A program made the translations under genes and the position numbers. Below, one piece after another: positions 34,540 through 47,073 of a stretch of DNA of 64,000 nucleotides; position 1 is the stretch's first letter, and every line of letters starts with the position of its first letter. The DNA is taken from NCBI GenBank assembly GCA_015680685.1, contig MNCI01025300.1, positions 210,108-274,107 on the forward strand, read 5' to 3'. This DNA is from Gnetum montanum (taxonomy: Eukaryota; Streptophyta; Gnetopsida; Gnetales; Gnetaceae). The notes under the pieces were generated by a model. The model did no database searches, was not told the DNA's origin, and worked only from the letters and a program-made list of their open reading frames with translations.

Positions 34540-35990
34540 CTTGGAGTTGTGTTTGCAGGATGACACTCCTGAGGTGACGCTAAACTGCCACACCAGTCTG
34601 CTATGACTATAAACTGGCATGCAGAGTCCACTAAGACTATAAAATGGGTTGCCTCTTCATAGTCTACGACGACTATAAACTAGCATTGCATCGTCTGCTA
34701 CGATGCTAAACTAGCACCATTCAAGCGGTTATGATGTGAAACTAACCCTCAATAGTCTGTTAAGACTATAAATTAGCAGCATCATCGACGACTAGGCAAT
34801 ACTTGAAAAGATCTGTTGCTTCAATTGGCTCTTCCCATACAAACCTTAGGTGTGAAGGCAATTGTCTCACAAAAAATTGCTGCATAATTTGTCTCATGGA
34901 CACTAATGAAGCTAATGTTGTTCATAATCTTGTTTTCTTTAAAAATTGCACATAGGGACTCCATCTCCTAGTTTAAAGTGCTTAGTTAACTAATTCATTT
35001 GTGTTTTTCTTGTCTTCTTGGAGTTGTGTTTGCAGGATGACACTCCTGAGGCATTCGTACATAGATGTATTTCGTCATGATGACAAGGTATCACATTCTT
35101 TCTGATGCACGTAACTAGGTTAATCAATCCGTTCATAAGTACATTCTTGACTCCTAATACATTTCCCATTTCCCCATCATGTCCCAATTATCCTATTCAA
35201 TTACACCCCTGGATACATTTTGTTCACCCCAATGCTCTTGATACATTGTTGCAGACTGTGACTCTCCAAACAATTGTGACACAAAACACAGTACATAGTA
35301 CATGATGCAAAATGCAAGCACCCCAACATGAGCATGGCACAAAAAAGCAAGCTCTTTCAAAAGGACCAATAAAATAAAAAATAAAAGAAAAGGAAAAGAT
35401 AAAAGAAAACAAAAACAAAGGAAAAGAAGAAAAAAAGAAAAAAAGGGTCAAAGAGAAAAATGCATGGAAAAGGTTTTCATAACCCCGTTGACATCATAAA
35501 CCATAGACTATGAGCTATTCTCATACAAGCCCCAGGAGAGAAGGAAATTGTCTTGGTTATCTTGGAAAACAGTTACACTTGTGTGTCAAAGAGACCATGT
35601 TGCACACCATTGTATGGATTTGGCTGTTTACAACGAGCCTTGCAAATACTCAATAAGAGTCTCATTTCTCCAAACAATGCACCTCCTATGTCTTAGTTTC
35701 AAGGCTGCTAAAAACCTGGCCGTTGACAAGGACCAATGATATAACTTGTTCACGCAAGAGCATTCCTCTCCCACAATTCCAACAACAATTATCACCCTTC
35801 ATCAATTCCTAATTTCCCCCGATTACAATCCCTTGCATCTTAAACCATATTCCCTCAATCCCATGTACTTTTGAAAATAGTGCGATGACATCCAGCCAAT
35901 GATTGACGATTAATGTTTGCTACTTGATTTTTCATGGTGTTTTACACTTCTTTGTCGATGCCTCTCGAGTGGATTCCTCCAGACGTCAAC
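34540..35990 (+). other. Long 3' non-coding region of Tat-like element
   Basis: Degenerate 40-45-bp units with GACTATAAACTAGCA run from about 34580 to 34780. A 35-bp perfect direct repeat lies at 34540-34574 and 35017-35051. An A/G-rich tract lies at 35360-35460. No gene was recognised. Confidence 0.6.
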
Positions 35991-36004
35991 AAAGAGAGGC
36001 CAAT
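35991..36004 (+). other. Candidate polypurine tract
   Basis: AAAGAGAGGCCAAT-type purine-rich stretch directly before the TG of the 3' LTR. It would prime plus-strand synthesis. Confidence 0.5.
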
Positions 36005-37707
36005 GAAACACCACTAATTTCAGCCTAGCACTTTGAAATGAAAATGACTCAAGCCCTTTCGAAGTTTCGGAGATAAAATTTAGCTAGGGCATGGCATTCA
36101 TGCTGACTTGGATGCTCACGCTGGATGCTGGACATTGACAATTCATGCTGGATGCTAACAATTCACGCTGGACGTTGTGTCATGCTGCAGCGTGACCTCC
36201 AGCGTGACCAACTTTCACAAATCCAAAAAACCTCCAAAATGACTTTAAATGACTTGATTTCAAATGGGCAGGTCATCCTCGAGCATCCTGAAGCTCAACA
36301 TCGACAACCTCCAGCTCCAACCTCTAGAAAATTCCAGTTCCAAAAGTCAAAAATTGCAAGTTTTCATAGGTATTTGCAGGTCACATTGCAGGTGACACTA
36401 CAGGTCATGTTGTGGTCATGCTACAATGTAAGTGCAGCGTGACCTGCCAAAAAGGGCTCAAGAACAAGACACATCAACCTTAGGTTTCAACCTCAAAGTA
36501 GTCTAGAATAAGGCTTAAATTCCCAGATTCTAGATCATCTTCAAGTTTACAAGGTAGGCAGCAACCACACTTCAAGAATTAGGCTTCAAAATTCAAATTT
36601 GGTGTCAAAAGGTCTCATTTCCCTCACTCACGCTGAAGGTCATGCTGGGCATGAGTGTAGCGTACACACGCTGGCACGCTAGGACTCACGCTGGAGGTCA
36701 CGCTGGGTGTGAGTGTAGAGTAAACACAAATGAACTCATGCTGGAGGCACATCGACTCATGATGGAGGCTCTAGCAAAACAAAAACACCTCAAATAGCCA
36801 TGGAACCCCTCAAATTGACATCCTACAGTAGTTGATTTAGGGACCAAGAAGTTTCAAGCGAGCCAAAGTCAATCCCTTTGATTTTCTTTGTAAATTTTCT
36901 TCATTTTTGGGCATGTTGAGCCCTCATGGTCTAAATTGTATGTACTCCCATGGGCTTGAGTAACCCACAAGTTGTAAAATGCAATGTACCTGGCCAAAAA
37001 CGTAGCTTGCCGACACATGACCAACTCACACATGGCTGTCCATCGGACACATGTTACTTGATCTGTTTTCCTCTTAAATTCCAACTGTGTATTCCATTAT
37101 GGAATTCCAAACTAGAGTCTGGTCTAGCCCTATAAATGCCCTGTTGATTCACATAAATGGGGGTTGGTAATCAGAGAGATTGGCAATTCTAAGAACATAC
37201 AGCAAACCAACAATCCTTGGGCACTCGGTATACTTGACTCCTGGCATCCAAGCACTTCATCACATCATCACATCACATCACCCTGGGGCTCAGCATTTGA
37301 CCTGCTATCCATACATGCATCTACACTTTGAGCAATACAATTCAGTTTGTTTTTCCAGCCAACCGTTATTTCCGTTTACTCTGTTTTATATTTAGTTTAC
37401 ATTCTGTTTACGTTCTACTTACTACATTCGGTTTACATTCTGTTTGTAATACACTACATATATTTCTGTTTACATTTTATGTGCATTGTTCACGTTTTAA
37501 GATATCAATTACGATAACCCCAGCGCAAGCCATAGTTTACGCTCGGGAAAGTCCTTGGTTGATTTGCATGTAGACCATTCAAGGCACTCTGCCTTCGTTA
37601 CCTTTTCTAGCTTTCCCTCAAGTGAAGGCAAGGTCAGTTGTGCTTGCCCGATGATCTTTCGATGTTTGTTTCCTTCTAGCGTTACATCGATGATTTAGGT
37701 CAGTACA
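36005..37707 (+). mobile_element. 3' LTR of Tat-like element
   Basis: Pairs with 18029-19761. TATAAAT at 37131-37137. Several CACGCTG sites are intact here where the 5' LTR has CACACTG or CATGCTA. Confidence 0.88.
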
Positions 37708-37712
37708 CAGCC

Positions 37713-40700
37713 CATTGGGTGTCATGAGTTTCCCTCATGAGTTCACACCGGAGTCCCTCACCCTTAGGAACATACAACCTATTTTCCCAAGTGTACAAGA
37801 GATCAGCCTCAAGCCAATATTTTCTCTCAAGGCCTTCACGCACCTGCTGTCAAAGTTGATAGTAGGTCTTGTCTACTTCTGTAGCTTTCTTTACCTTGTC
37901 GATGAAGTTTAACTTAACTATCATCAATGCTGCTACATAAGCCTAGACTTCTTTTCAACTTAGCGCATCTGCTAACTGGTTCTCCCACCTAGGTCAATGA
38001 ACGCAATCGAAGTCAAACTCTGCAAGGTACTCCTACAACCTTGCCTACTTCAGGGAAAGCTTTTTCTGGGTTGTGAAGTAAGTGTTGGCCACATTGTCTG
38101 TGACCACCGTGAACTTTGTTCCCAATAGGTAATGCCTCCAAACATTCAAGCAGTGCATCACTACGGTCATTTCCTTCTCATGAGTAGTATATCATTGCTC
38201 TGCATCTTTTAGCTTCATACTCTTAAAGGTAACTGGATGTTTCTCTTGAACAAGGACTTTACCAATTGCTCTATCAGATGCATTAGTATGAAGTTTAAAC
38301 AAAATTTCAAAGTCGGGTAACTACAGCATCGGTTCTGAAGTCACAACTTCCTTAATTCACTGAAAGGCCTTCTCACAGTCCTCTAACCAAACCCATGCTT
38401 GGTTTTTCTTCAGCAAATTGGTCAAGGGGGCTACCTTCCTTATGTAGCCCTCAATCAATCGCTGGTATTAGTTTGTAGGTCCTAAAAAGGAACATAATTC
38501 AGGCACGTTCTTTGAAGCTGGCCACTCCACAATCACCTACACTTTTTAATCATCCATCCAAACTTTCCCCTTTGATATTTGGTGACCAAGGTACAATAGC
38601 TCCTGGACACTGAATTCACATTTTTCTTTCTTTACATACAAATGGTTTGCTCTCAACCTTGAGAGAACCTGCCTCAAGTGTTCTACGTGCCTCCAAACTC
38701 TCGCTATACACAACAATATCATCTAGATAGACCACCACCAATCTATCTAGGAAATCATATACACACACAGGTTTTGCTTCATCCAAAATAGCGATGTGCA
38801 CCTACCAATACCCAGACCTCAAATCGAGCTTGGTAAAATACTTAGCTCTTGCCAAACGATTGAACAAGTTTGCCACATTTGGCACTAGGTACTTATTTTT
38901 TATGGTGATTTTGTTTAGTGCCCAGTAGTCCATGCACATCCACAAGGTCCTGTTCTACTTCTTTTGGAAGAGTACTGATGCTCCATACGATGCATTCAAA
39001 GGTTGACGGTAGCCAACCTGCAACAAATCATCTAGTTGCTTATGCAACTCAACAAGCTCTAAAGGAAACATCTGATATGGGACACTCATGGGTAACCTCA
39101 CCCCTGGTTCCAACTCTATCTAGTGGTCTACCTTCCTCCTTGGAGGTAAGACCTTGGGTAGCTCTAGTGGCATCATGTCCGTAAAATTCCATTAGTAGAT
39201 CACCCACATAATTAGGAACTTCGACTATCTAGTTCTCCTTGATCTCCACCAAGGTAGCCAACACAGGGACTTTGCTCATTTTTACCCCTACATTCGTTTG
39301 AGCTGCTGACTGAAACATCGGTTTAGGCTCTTTACATTTGATTGGGATAAAATTGGGTTGCCTTTCATTGGTAATCAACATTCCCCCCAAGTGTGGTATC
39401 ACTAGAGCTTGGCCCTTACAAAGAATTTCACACCCAAAATTAACTCAAAGTCATCTAAAGAGATGACCACAAAATTACAATCATCCTCTCAGAGGCCAAC
39501 TCTGAGAGGAGAAGAGATCACACCATGAATTGGTTGTGCCCCTAAGTTCACAGCCTTAAACTTACTCTAACTCTTGATGATGATCAAGCCAAGTTTCTCC
39601 ACCAACCACTGGGATGCAAATTTGTTCATTGCTCTCATATCTAGCATTGTGGTTACCTTCTGTCCATTGAGGAAGACCTCCATGAACATTAGCTCAATGT
39701 GTGGAATGGACTTCTAGCAAGAAAGGGTGTTCAGTAGCTGTAACAAGTTACACCTTGAGTTATCGTAATCTCCCTCAGACTCCTCTTGAAGTCTGAGAGT
39801 CGCAAGCCTCTCTCTTGAAGCATAGTTGTGAGCCTGATGTGGTCTATTACAAATCAAGCACCCAGACAAGAATTTCTTTCCTTGGGAGGCTGCATCTCCC
39901 TTGGGTTTAGAGGACGCCACTCCTTTTTCTTGTTTTTAGGGCCTCGATGTTGCTTTCCTCCCTTCTTGCCCTCATCCTAGGGCTTCTTCTGCTCTGAATT
40001 AGATCCAAAATTGCCCCATTTGTAATCAACCAAGACATCCATAGTAGGTATGGATGTTGGTAGATCGTTCACATTCTACCTCCTCAGCTCTACCTGAACC
40101 CACAACTGCAACACTGAAAGGAAGTTAAATAGCTTTATCCTCATCAAACATATTCTTAATGTCTAATATCAAGGAACTAAATTCCTTGATGTATTTATAC
40201 AAGGTGGTGGTGTGTCTTTGATTTCTAAGGGATTTCCATGCCACCCACATGATATTTAGAGGAAGGAACTAATCCTTTGCCTCCTTTCTCAGTGCCTCCC
40301 ATGTTGTGATTTGAAGGAAACCTGCACTCACATCATTTTCCAACCATGTCCTAGACCAAAGCTTTGCATCTCCCATGCGATACATGCTAGTTATGGTGAC
40401 CCTCTAGTCCTTAGGAATACAAGTGACACAAAAGTATTTCTCCATGTTCCACAGGAATTTTTCTAGCTCCTTCATGTTTCAGCTTCCTCCAAACTATTTT
40501 GGCTCCGGCACTTTCAATTTGAAGTTGTTCAGGTTCTCGCTCCCATTTGAAGATCCTACGATGATCTTCTCTAGCAATGTGATGTCATATTCAAGGGATG
40601 ATAGATGTACCTTTATGACCTCTATCTTGCCCACATGAGATTCAAGTTCGCTTTGCACCACATCATTTCTTTGTTGTAGATCATTGATTTCCCTATGGTG

Positions 40701-40793
40701 CAGAATCGCCTAGTCTGCAAGGGATCGAGTATTAGGAGCAAGGGCTCCAATCAACACTTCCATGATAGAGATGTGCTCAAAAAGGTCCTCCAT
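37713..40793 (-). pseudogene. Chromovirus gag-protease-RT-RNase H (5' part of pol)
   Basis: Starts at ATG 40793, only 14 bases inside the PBS. Gag is followed by a zinc knuckle CLICNRPHQAHNY with an altered end (about 39860), then a protease-like region near 39650, RT with the catalytic VVYLDDIVVYS near 38720, RNase H near 38100-38300, and the linker into integrase, where the Tat-like element cuts it at 37713. Many TAG/TGA stops, often at expected Trp or Gln codons. The short intact frame 39920-39714 covers the zinc knuckle. Confidence 0.82.
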
Positions 40794-40806
40794 AATGAAT
40801 AGCCTT

Positions 40807-40818
40807 GCTCTGATACCA
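40807..40818 (-). other. Primer-binding site, initiator tRNA-Met
   Basis: On the minus strand TGGTATCAGAGC, exact complement of the initiator tRNA-Met 3' end, two bases after the LTR. Confidence 0.9.
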
Positions 40819-40820
40819 AC

Positions 40821-41473
40821 TGTCACGGGGTGAATTGCAGCAAAAAATGTTTCACCAGATAATAGTGCTAAGTGCCTGACTTAGCCAGCTACTCCCAATG
40901 ATGCTCAAGAACAGGGGAAATGAACTTATAGGAAAACTTCCAACCTTTACTCACATAAAGGTATATTACAACATGTATAGGAGGTTGCCCCAATGTGAGT
41001 AGCACCTCTTGTATTTATAACCGTGGGTGTACCCAGCCTTCCCCGTATGCTTCTGCAACTGATGCTACAAATGCATCACTTGCATCTCCAACACAGAGTA
41101 TGCACATAACCCATTGCCAGTTTTGTCTTCCATCGACTTTGCCCCAACTGAAAATAGCATATGTACATGCACTATATTTGGGTGAACCCAGCTGTAGCCC
41201 CCTTGCATGCGTCACACCTGGCTTCCTCTAGATGTGCATGTGCTATATCTGGATGAACCTAGCTATAGCCCCCTTGCATGCGTCTCACCTAGCTTCCTCT
41301 AGATATGCATGTGCTACATCTGGGTGAACCCAACTATAGCCCCCTCACATGTGTCACACCTAGATCTGTCTGGCAGTATCAGATGTATTTCCACATCCCA
41401 ATTGTGGATCAATTATAGCTCATGAACGCCTGCACGTGAGCCTAGGACTACGGCAGCTCAAGAGCTCATGACA
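40821..41473 (-). mobile_element. 5' LTR of chromovirus
   Basis: A 653-bp LTR, TGTCATGAG ... GTGACA on the minus strand. TATAAATA at 41012-41019. Three tandem units of about 74 bp at 41158-41370. ATTGC at 41474-41478 is the right target duplication. Confidence 0.9.
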
Positions 41474-42057
41474 ATTGCCACCATAGTTGCAATAACGTAC
41501 CTAAGCTTCCAACATTATAGAATTGTTGAGGGTTTCAAAGGTTTATTTGAGAATGGGAACATTATATGCACATCTGCAGTTACAGTGCTGCCATGTGTTT
41601 CGTTGCTGTTTCTTTCCAAGGGTTTGTTTATCTTAAGGATTTTCCATGTACTTTAAATGTTTTTTATTTACTAACATATATATATATATATATATCAATT
41701 TGCCGAATGATTTTATTTACCTCCTCTAGTAGTCGGGCTTTAAAATCATCTAGGCCAATTGATATATATATATATATATATATTTATATTTAAGCTAGTG
41801 GACCAGTTTTGTGGACTATGAGTAGAATTTAATTACTTTTTAATTTTTTAAGTTATCATCACTATTTGCATTCCAAATAATATATACTGGTAAACATAAA
41901 TTGGTAAAAATAAACATATATGTTGATGAAGGAATACATTGCACAATTATTGCAACAAACATTACAGAGCTATATAATAGGATTGAGCAAAAGACAAAAT
42001 ACACTGATAAGTGTGAACTCAATGCGCCTAATCCTTCAATTGAGCAAAATGAACTTT
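41474..42057. other. Flank right of the chromovirus
   Basis: AT-rich DNA without a recognised gene; contains the hairpin at 41668-41787. Confidence 0.5.
41668..41787. repeat. TA-microsatellite hairpin, MITE-like
   Basis: (TA)n at 41668-41695 and 41762-41783 bracket an imperfect inverted repeat. The left arm reads ATATCAATTTGCCGAATGAT; the right arm's reverse complement reads ATATCAATTGGCCTAGATGA. The whole can fold into a stem of about 45 bp. A small foldback or MITE-like element is possible. Confidence 0.5.
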
Positions 42058-42650
42058 CTATGCAATTCTACTTTGGAGATGTTTAGCATATGAAATCTTT
42101 CTATATCTTAGCACAGAGAAAGGAGGATGAATCTTCAAAGAATTAATGGTCTTGACTCTAGATAATGCAATAAATATTAGACCCATAACTTCTCTTGAAC
42201 CAATGTGAATAGGAGCCTTATCTAGTGTCATTCCCTGAGATTTATGAATAATCATGGTCCAATTGTAATGGTAATTGATGCGATGCTCCTTGGACCGCAG
42301 GTATAAGTAGAACATGATGAGGATTACCATTATCAAAGGCACATCTAATGTAGGAGTCAAAATCAAAAATAATGTACAATGGTAATGCAAATGCTTGTTT
42401 ACCTAGAGGATACATAATATTGTGAATCATGCCAAGTGCACCATTCACCAATCCTACCTCAGAACAAAGGTTAACTGTGAGCACTACCCTAGCACCTTCA
42501 GATATAAGCAGAGATCACTCAATACCATCACCATCATCATCTGAGATTCTAAATTTACAAGGATCTCTATCATCTACACACAATGGAATAGGTCTCAATG
42601 TTGTTTTCAATATTTTCTTATTGTGTGATTGGACTTTATCTTACATATCA
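42058..42650 (-). pseudogene. PIF1-type helicase C-terminal relic (Helitron-like)
   Basis: Minus-strand frames 42484-42242 and 42390-42058 overlap with a frameshift between them. Motifs are NLCSEVGLVNGALG (about 42470), then IIHKSQGMTLDKA (about 42250) and FIALSRVKT (about 42160), the last motifs of PIF1-family helicases. In plants these occur in Helitron Rep-helicase proteins and in stand-alone PIF1-like genes. Only the C-terminal third is present; no Rep domain or Helitron end was identified. Confidence 0.75.
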
Positions 42651-44203
42651 TATAAGTGCATTGATTCACTCTCGCAGGCTATACATAATGGGATCTTGTT
42701 ACCTCCTTTTCATGGAGTAGATACCATGATAGGTGCCTCTGAGGAGGCCTCTTGTAAGACCTGAAATCTTCTCTCTCATGACAACATTAATAAGCTCAAC
42801 CATTTGCAACAATTAATGTAAATCTCTTTTTTCCTATCCAGTTTTGTGGTAAAATTATTATTAAATGTTGATGTTTGCATCTTCCAGTTTTTAAAAATTG
42901 TATCAACTGATTCACATTAGTTGCATTGTGTTACCAATATCTTTTGTAGAATAATATTTATTTTGGTTTTTGATTTTAACTTCTTCAATGATTTTCCATT
43001 TTTATATTTTTAAAATTGTAGTTTTGTGGCAATTCCTCAATTTCAACAACAAACTTTTATTTTACATAGCTACTTCTTGAATTTATTACAAATAGTTCTT
43101 TTGATCATAAGGGAAAAAAATTTCATTTTAAACTTAATAAACTAGCTTGAGCATTATTGGTGTCTTCTCCCCTTATTCCACAATGATTTGAACCTATTCT
43201 TCAAGTGGACAAATGAGAATGGAGAAAGAATAAACTAGCTTTTGTGATAAGGATTCTGAGCTGCAAATCTATTTTTTTCATGGGTTGTGCTTCTACAGGC
43301 ATGACATGCCACCAAAAAGGCAAATGCATTGGCACAATAATGCAAGCACAAGAACAACAACACATATAAATCTTTTGGAAATCATTGTTTTTGGGCAACT
43401 ACATGGGTGGGTGGGCCACAACAATTGGAGTTCTTCCCGTGGATCTCCGAACGTAGACATGGTGGCATAATTCTGGAAAGTAAAGGCAAGAAGCGTATGT
43501 GTATGCGTAGGTGTTTCTATATGGTGGTGGTGGCTTAATTGATAGACCCTCATCCCATCCCAATCCATCCCACCCCACACTAGCGTATGCTATTCTCCAC
43601 TTGCATTTACAAATGCATCTGGGTCTGTGTCCTTGGTTGTGCTAGCATTGCTAGATAGATCATCTCACTTGTAAGGTAGCTACAGCTATCATTGTCATCA
43701 TTGTTGATGGTGAGCGTTGTGTTAAAATGGAACATATGAACAACAGGCTTGTGCCTACATGTGAGGAAATATAAAGAGACAAATGGGGAGCCCAAGGGTT
43801 GAGTGCCAACATCGCTCATGTGACTAGGGGCAGGGGCACCTCGAGTGTAGGCTTAGCAATATTTAATGGCAAATTGTGGGTAGGTTATATTTGCTAAATT
43901 TCCAAATATATCCCAATCCAAATATATTCGCAGCAAAGTAAAAACCAAAGGAAAAAGAAAAAAAGGGCAAAATATAGACCCTGAAAATTCAATCACAGAT
44001 GGAAATGAAGATGAAATGGAAATGGAATAGTAGCAAAAGAAACAGCCCTAGCCATAAACCATGACTGCTATTGTCAACTTTTCCTCTTTCCCAATCTCCT
44101 CCTTCTTTTCCATCTTCATCTTCATCTTCTCATTCTGCCTCACCAAATTACCAGTGTTCTCTTGTGCTCCTTTTCTAAAACCCTTCTTTTTATCTATGCA
44201 TTA
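42651..44203. other. Unassigned DNA
   Basis: No gene recognised. Short frames on both strands overlap each other and look random. Confidence 0.4.
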
Positions 44204-44415
44204 GGAATACGAAAACCTATTTGGCTCTTTGGTTTGTGTTTATGTGCACAATGGGAATACAAAACCTATTTGGCTCTTTGGTTGGCATTTTTTTTTCATT
44301 TCATGAGATCTTACTTGGTGCATGACATGGAGGGTGACAAACTTCATGCACAACAGGAATATGAAAACCTATTTGGCTCTTTCTAAAAACCTATTTGGCT
44401 CTTTGGTTTGCATTT
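44204..44415 (+). repeat. Four copies of an AAACCTATTTGGCTCTTT phrase
   Basis: The phrase occurs at about 44213, 44264, 44366 and 44386 with unequal spacing, preceded three times by GGAATAYRAA. The spacers also share CAYTTTTTT and GTGC phrases, so this is a decayed tandem repeat. Confidence 0.7.
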
Positions 44416-46811
44416 TTTCCCATTTTGTGTGATGTGGAGGGCAACAAATTTCACTCCCCCCCTCCATCGCACCAAATGTGTTGGCCTCTAGGCCAAAATT
44501 ATTAATGTTATTTTAAGATCTAATATATTAAAAATGAATTTAATATTTTTCAATAGATTTAATTTTTCTTTAGTGAAACTAATTTTTCTCCCTTTAATTT
44601 TTCTTCGATAAATATAGTTTCTCTAAAATTCTTCTACAAGGGGCTTTTAATTACTCCAAGCTTCTTCAATCAAGGTAGAAATGTTTGCTTATTCTATTGA
44701 TGTGGAAATTTTTTTTATACTCTCAATGTAGATTTAAAAGCTAGTGAGCAAAAATTTGTGACACCTTTTTCTAGTGATGTTGATGTAACTAAGACACATG
44801 ATTTTATTTTTTATGATTATGTATATAAGTCACTAGTTGTAAATCTTACATCACGGGTTAAACTACCTGTCTTGTAATTAAATTTTTGCTTCACAATTAA
44901 ATGATGTGATGCAAAAGCATATCTTTTAAGTTATGCTAGGTATTATTCTCATTTTTTGGTATTTGTTGAACTACACATGCTTCAATGGTGTAGTGCACCC
45001 TAGATATAAGATCATTTATACATAAACATGTAGGTGATTATTCATTAATGGACTCTATACTTTGATGTTAGATTAGAAGAATATTTTAAAGTTTTATACT
45101 TTGTCAAGCTATTTAATCTTTCATTGAATTTTAAAAAAAACTAAGTAGGGAATTGTCAGTCTTCTTAGTCCTATTAAGCATATGGAATCTACTTCTACAT
45201 TAGTTGGTTTTTGTAGATGTTTTTTTAATTAAAATTGATCTTCTAAATCATACAAAAATTGTATTACAAGTACAAAGACTTATATTTAGCCAATTATATA
45301 TTATACTAATAATTCTTGCAACTTTTATCATCATGAGAGACATTTATTTAATGCTTGTTCTTCTTTACTCAAGAAAAAAGATATCGAGGGAAAGACAAAA
45401 CATGTTGAAGTTAATGATAGAAAAATACAATATGAAGTTAAAGATATAAAAGATCAAGTTAATGTCAATGATAAGAATGATCAAATGATGATAAAGAGAT
45501 TAGAGAAGACACATACTTTTTAAAATGCTTTTACTTGGACTACAGAAAGTATTTATGAGTCTAAATAAATAGTCCATAAGGCAAACTTATCTTTATCTAA
45601 CAAAATCAATGTTAGTTTAAAGATCAAGACTAATGCTGAGAAGTAGACTATAGTGACTAACTATCGATGTAAGGTTAATATTAAGTGGTGAAGTAATGGA
45701 TTATGTACAATCAATTTCTCATATTCTTTCATATACTAATATCTTGTTACCATTTTTTATTGCTACTATAAAATCCTTTTGCTATGTTAAGTTCAAGCAA
45801 AAATGTTGAAAGTAATATAAATGTTGTTAGAATGGGGGCCATTATCTAAACAAATAATTAATTTTTCTCTCTTTAATTTTTCAACAATATCAGTAATAAG
45901 GTTATACACTTGAGGAGACATCTATAATTAGAAATATTTTTCTTTCCATGTTATTTTTGGTACCCTCCACTTAGTGTTAAGCCTATGATGTACTCTAAAT
46001 ATTTTTTTCCTAGTATTAATATTATTTATAGGATTTATCATCCCTCCTTTCGTAGTGGGCCCCCTTTCCCCTCCCCTTCCCCCCACCCCCCAACTTGTCT
46101 AATTTTTTTGGTTTAACACCTACTAAATGAATTAATTCTTAAATTTTTCTATTTTATAAAAAGAAAATAATAAAAAACTATTCCTTAAATATTTGTTATA
46201 ATTGTGCCCCTAAATTAATTGGATGAAGTATTAAACAAAAAATGATAATATAGGATGTTAGCACTAGGCTTTGAACAAAGCACCTTTTAATACAAGGTAA
46301 TGCAAGCTAACTAACAAGCCAACCATCCATGCTTAACAATAGATACTTTTCCTTCTTTCTTTTATTATAGAAATGTTTTTTAAAAAATATTATTAATGTT
46401 ATCTTAATAATTATTTATAATAAAAAATAAATTAGTTTTCCATGAATTTTGTTACATAGATGTTGTATCCTTATAATTGATTAATAATTTAATTTTAAAA
46501 GATGAGCTATTTATTCTTTAATTTTTTAATTTATTTATTACCATGATCATCTCAAAAAACTTAATCTTTGATTCTTAATTACGCTTGGATTTTAAAGATT
46601 TCACAACCCTTTATGAACCTTGAAATTATTATAAAAAGTATTTATTTTATGTTATCTTTCAAATGATGTATAGTTTAAATAAAATTAAATACATTTATAT
46701 ATCCCTTTTTATGTTAAATAGATTACAATTTTATTTTAGTTTTTCATATGGTACCTAGAGGTCACATAAGCAATTTATTAGAAAAAAATGTCAAGTGTAT
46801 CTAAACTAGTT
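44416..46811. other. AT-rich DNA, no gene recognised
   Basis: Long AT-rich stretch with many stops in all frames. A C-rich tract lies at 46056-46100. TTGGCCTCTAGGCCAA at about 44481 is a small near-palindrome. Confidence 0.4.
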
Positions 46812-46980
46812 TAGTTATATATTTATAATTTATATCTATAATTTGGCAAAGAAAATCTTTTTCATTGACAAGTAATAAAGTATATAAATCAAATATTTCA
46901 TGACTTCTAGACGAATAATAGGATTTGTTTATCAAATTTTTCATAATCATGGGATCAAGGATAAAATCTTTACATCATGT
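46812..46980. repeat. Left arm of an old hairpin
   Basis: Imperfect reverse complement of 49804-49982. Before the LTR element inserted, the arms were separated by about 93 bp (46981-47073). Confidence 0.75.
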
Positions 46981-47073
46981 ATTGTATATTCTTGCTCTTA
47001 GCCAAATTTGTTCTTTCTTGTATACTCTTATAGGCTTGTAAATTTGACCAAGAGTGGGAACATATGATACATG

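Larger units (their letters stand above)
18029..37707 (+). mobile_element. Tat/Ogre-like Ty3/gypsy element, 19.7 kb
   Basis: LTRs of 1733 bp (18029-19761) and 1703 bp (36005-37707) begin TGAAACACC and end TATA/TACA. Target duplication is CATCC (18024-18028) and CAGCC (37708-37712). Order: PBS, leader, gag, protease, a 7.4-kb intron-like stretch with an antisense gene, RT-RNase H, a second (archaeal-type) RNase H, integrase, a long repeat-rich 3' region, LTR. The second RNase H and the large size are marks of the Tat lineage. By eye the LTRs differ at roughly one base in ten, so the insertion is old. Confidence 0.88.
10181..41473 (-). mobile_element. Ty3/gypsy chromovirus with two nested insertions
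   Basis: One element on the minus strand. The 5' LTR is 40821-41473, the PBS 40807-40818, gag-pol 40793-37713 then 18028-16733, and the 3' LTR 16732-16313 then 10355-10181. Without the LINE (10356-16312) and the Tat-like element (18029-37707, plus a 5-bp duplication) it is about 5.7 kb long. Flanking GTTGC/ATTGC is a 5-bp target duplication with one change. Lineage evidence is the initiator tRNA-Met PBS and a chromodomain after the integrase. All coding is interrupted by stops, so it is inactive. Confidence 0.85.

Noticed and set aside
35224-35451. Phe/Leu-rich minus-strand frame
   Set aside because: Produced by the A/G-rich tract of the retroelement 3' region.
39001-39184. Plus-strand frame in chromovirus pol (38918-39184)
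   Set aside because: Opposite strand of the RT coding region; no independent support.
44482-44497. TTGGCCTCTAGGCCAA near-palindrome
   Set aside because: Too short to support a function; expected by chance in 64 kb of repeats.
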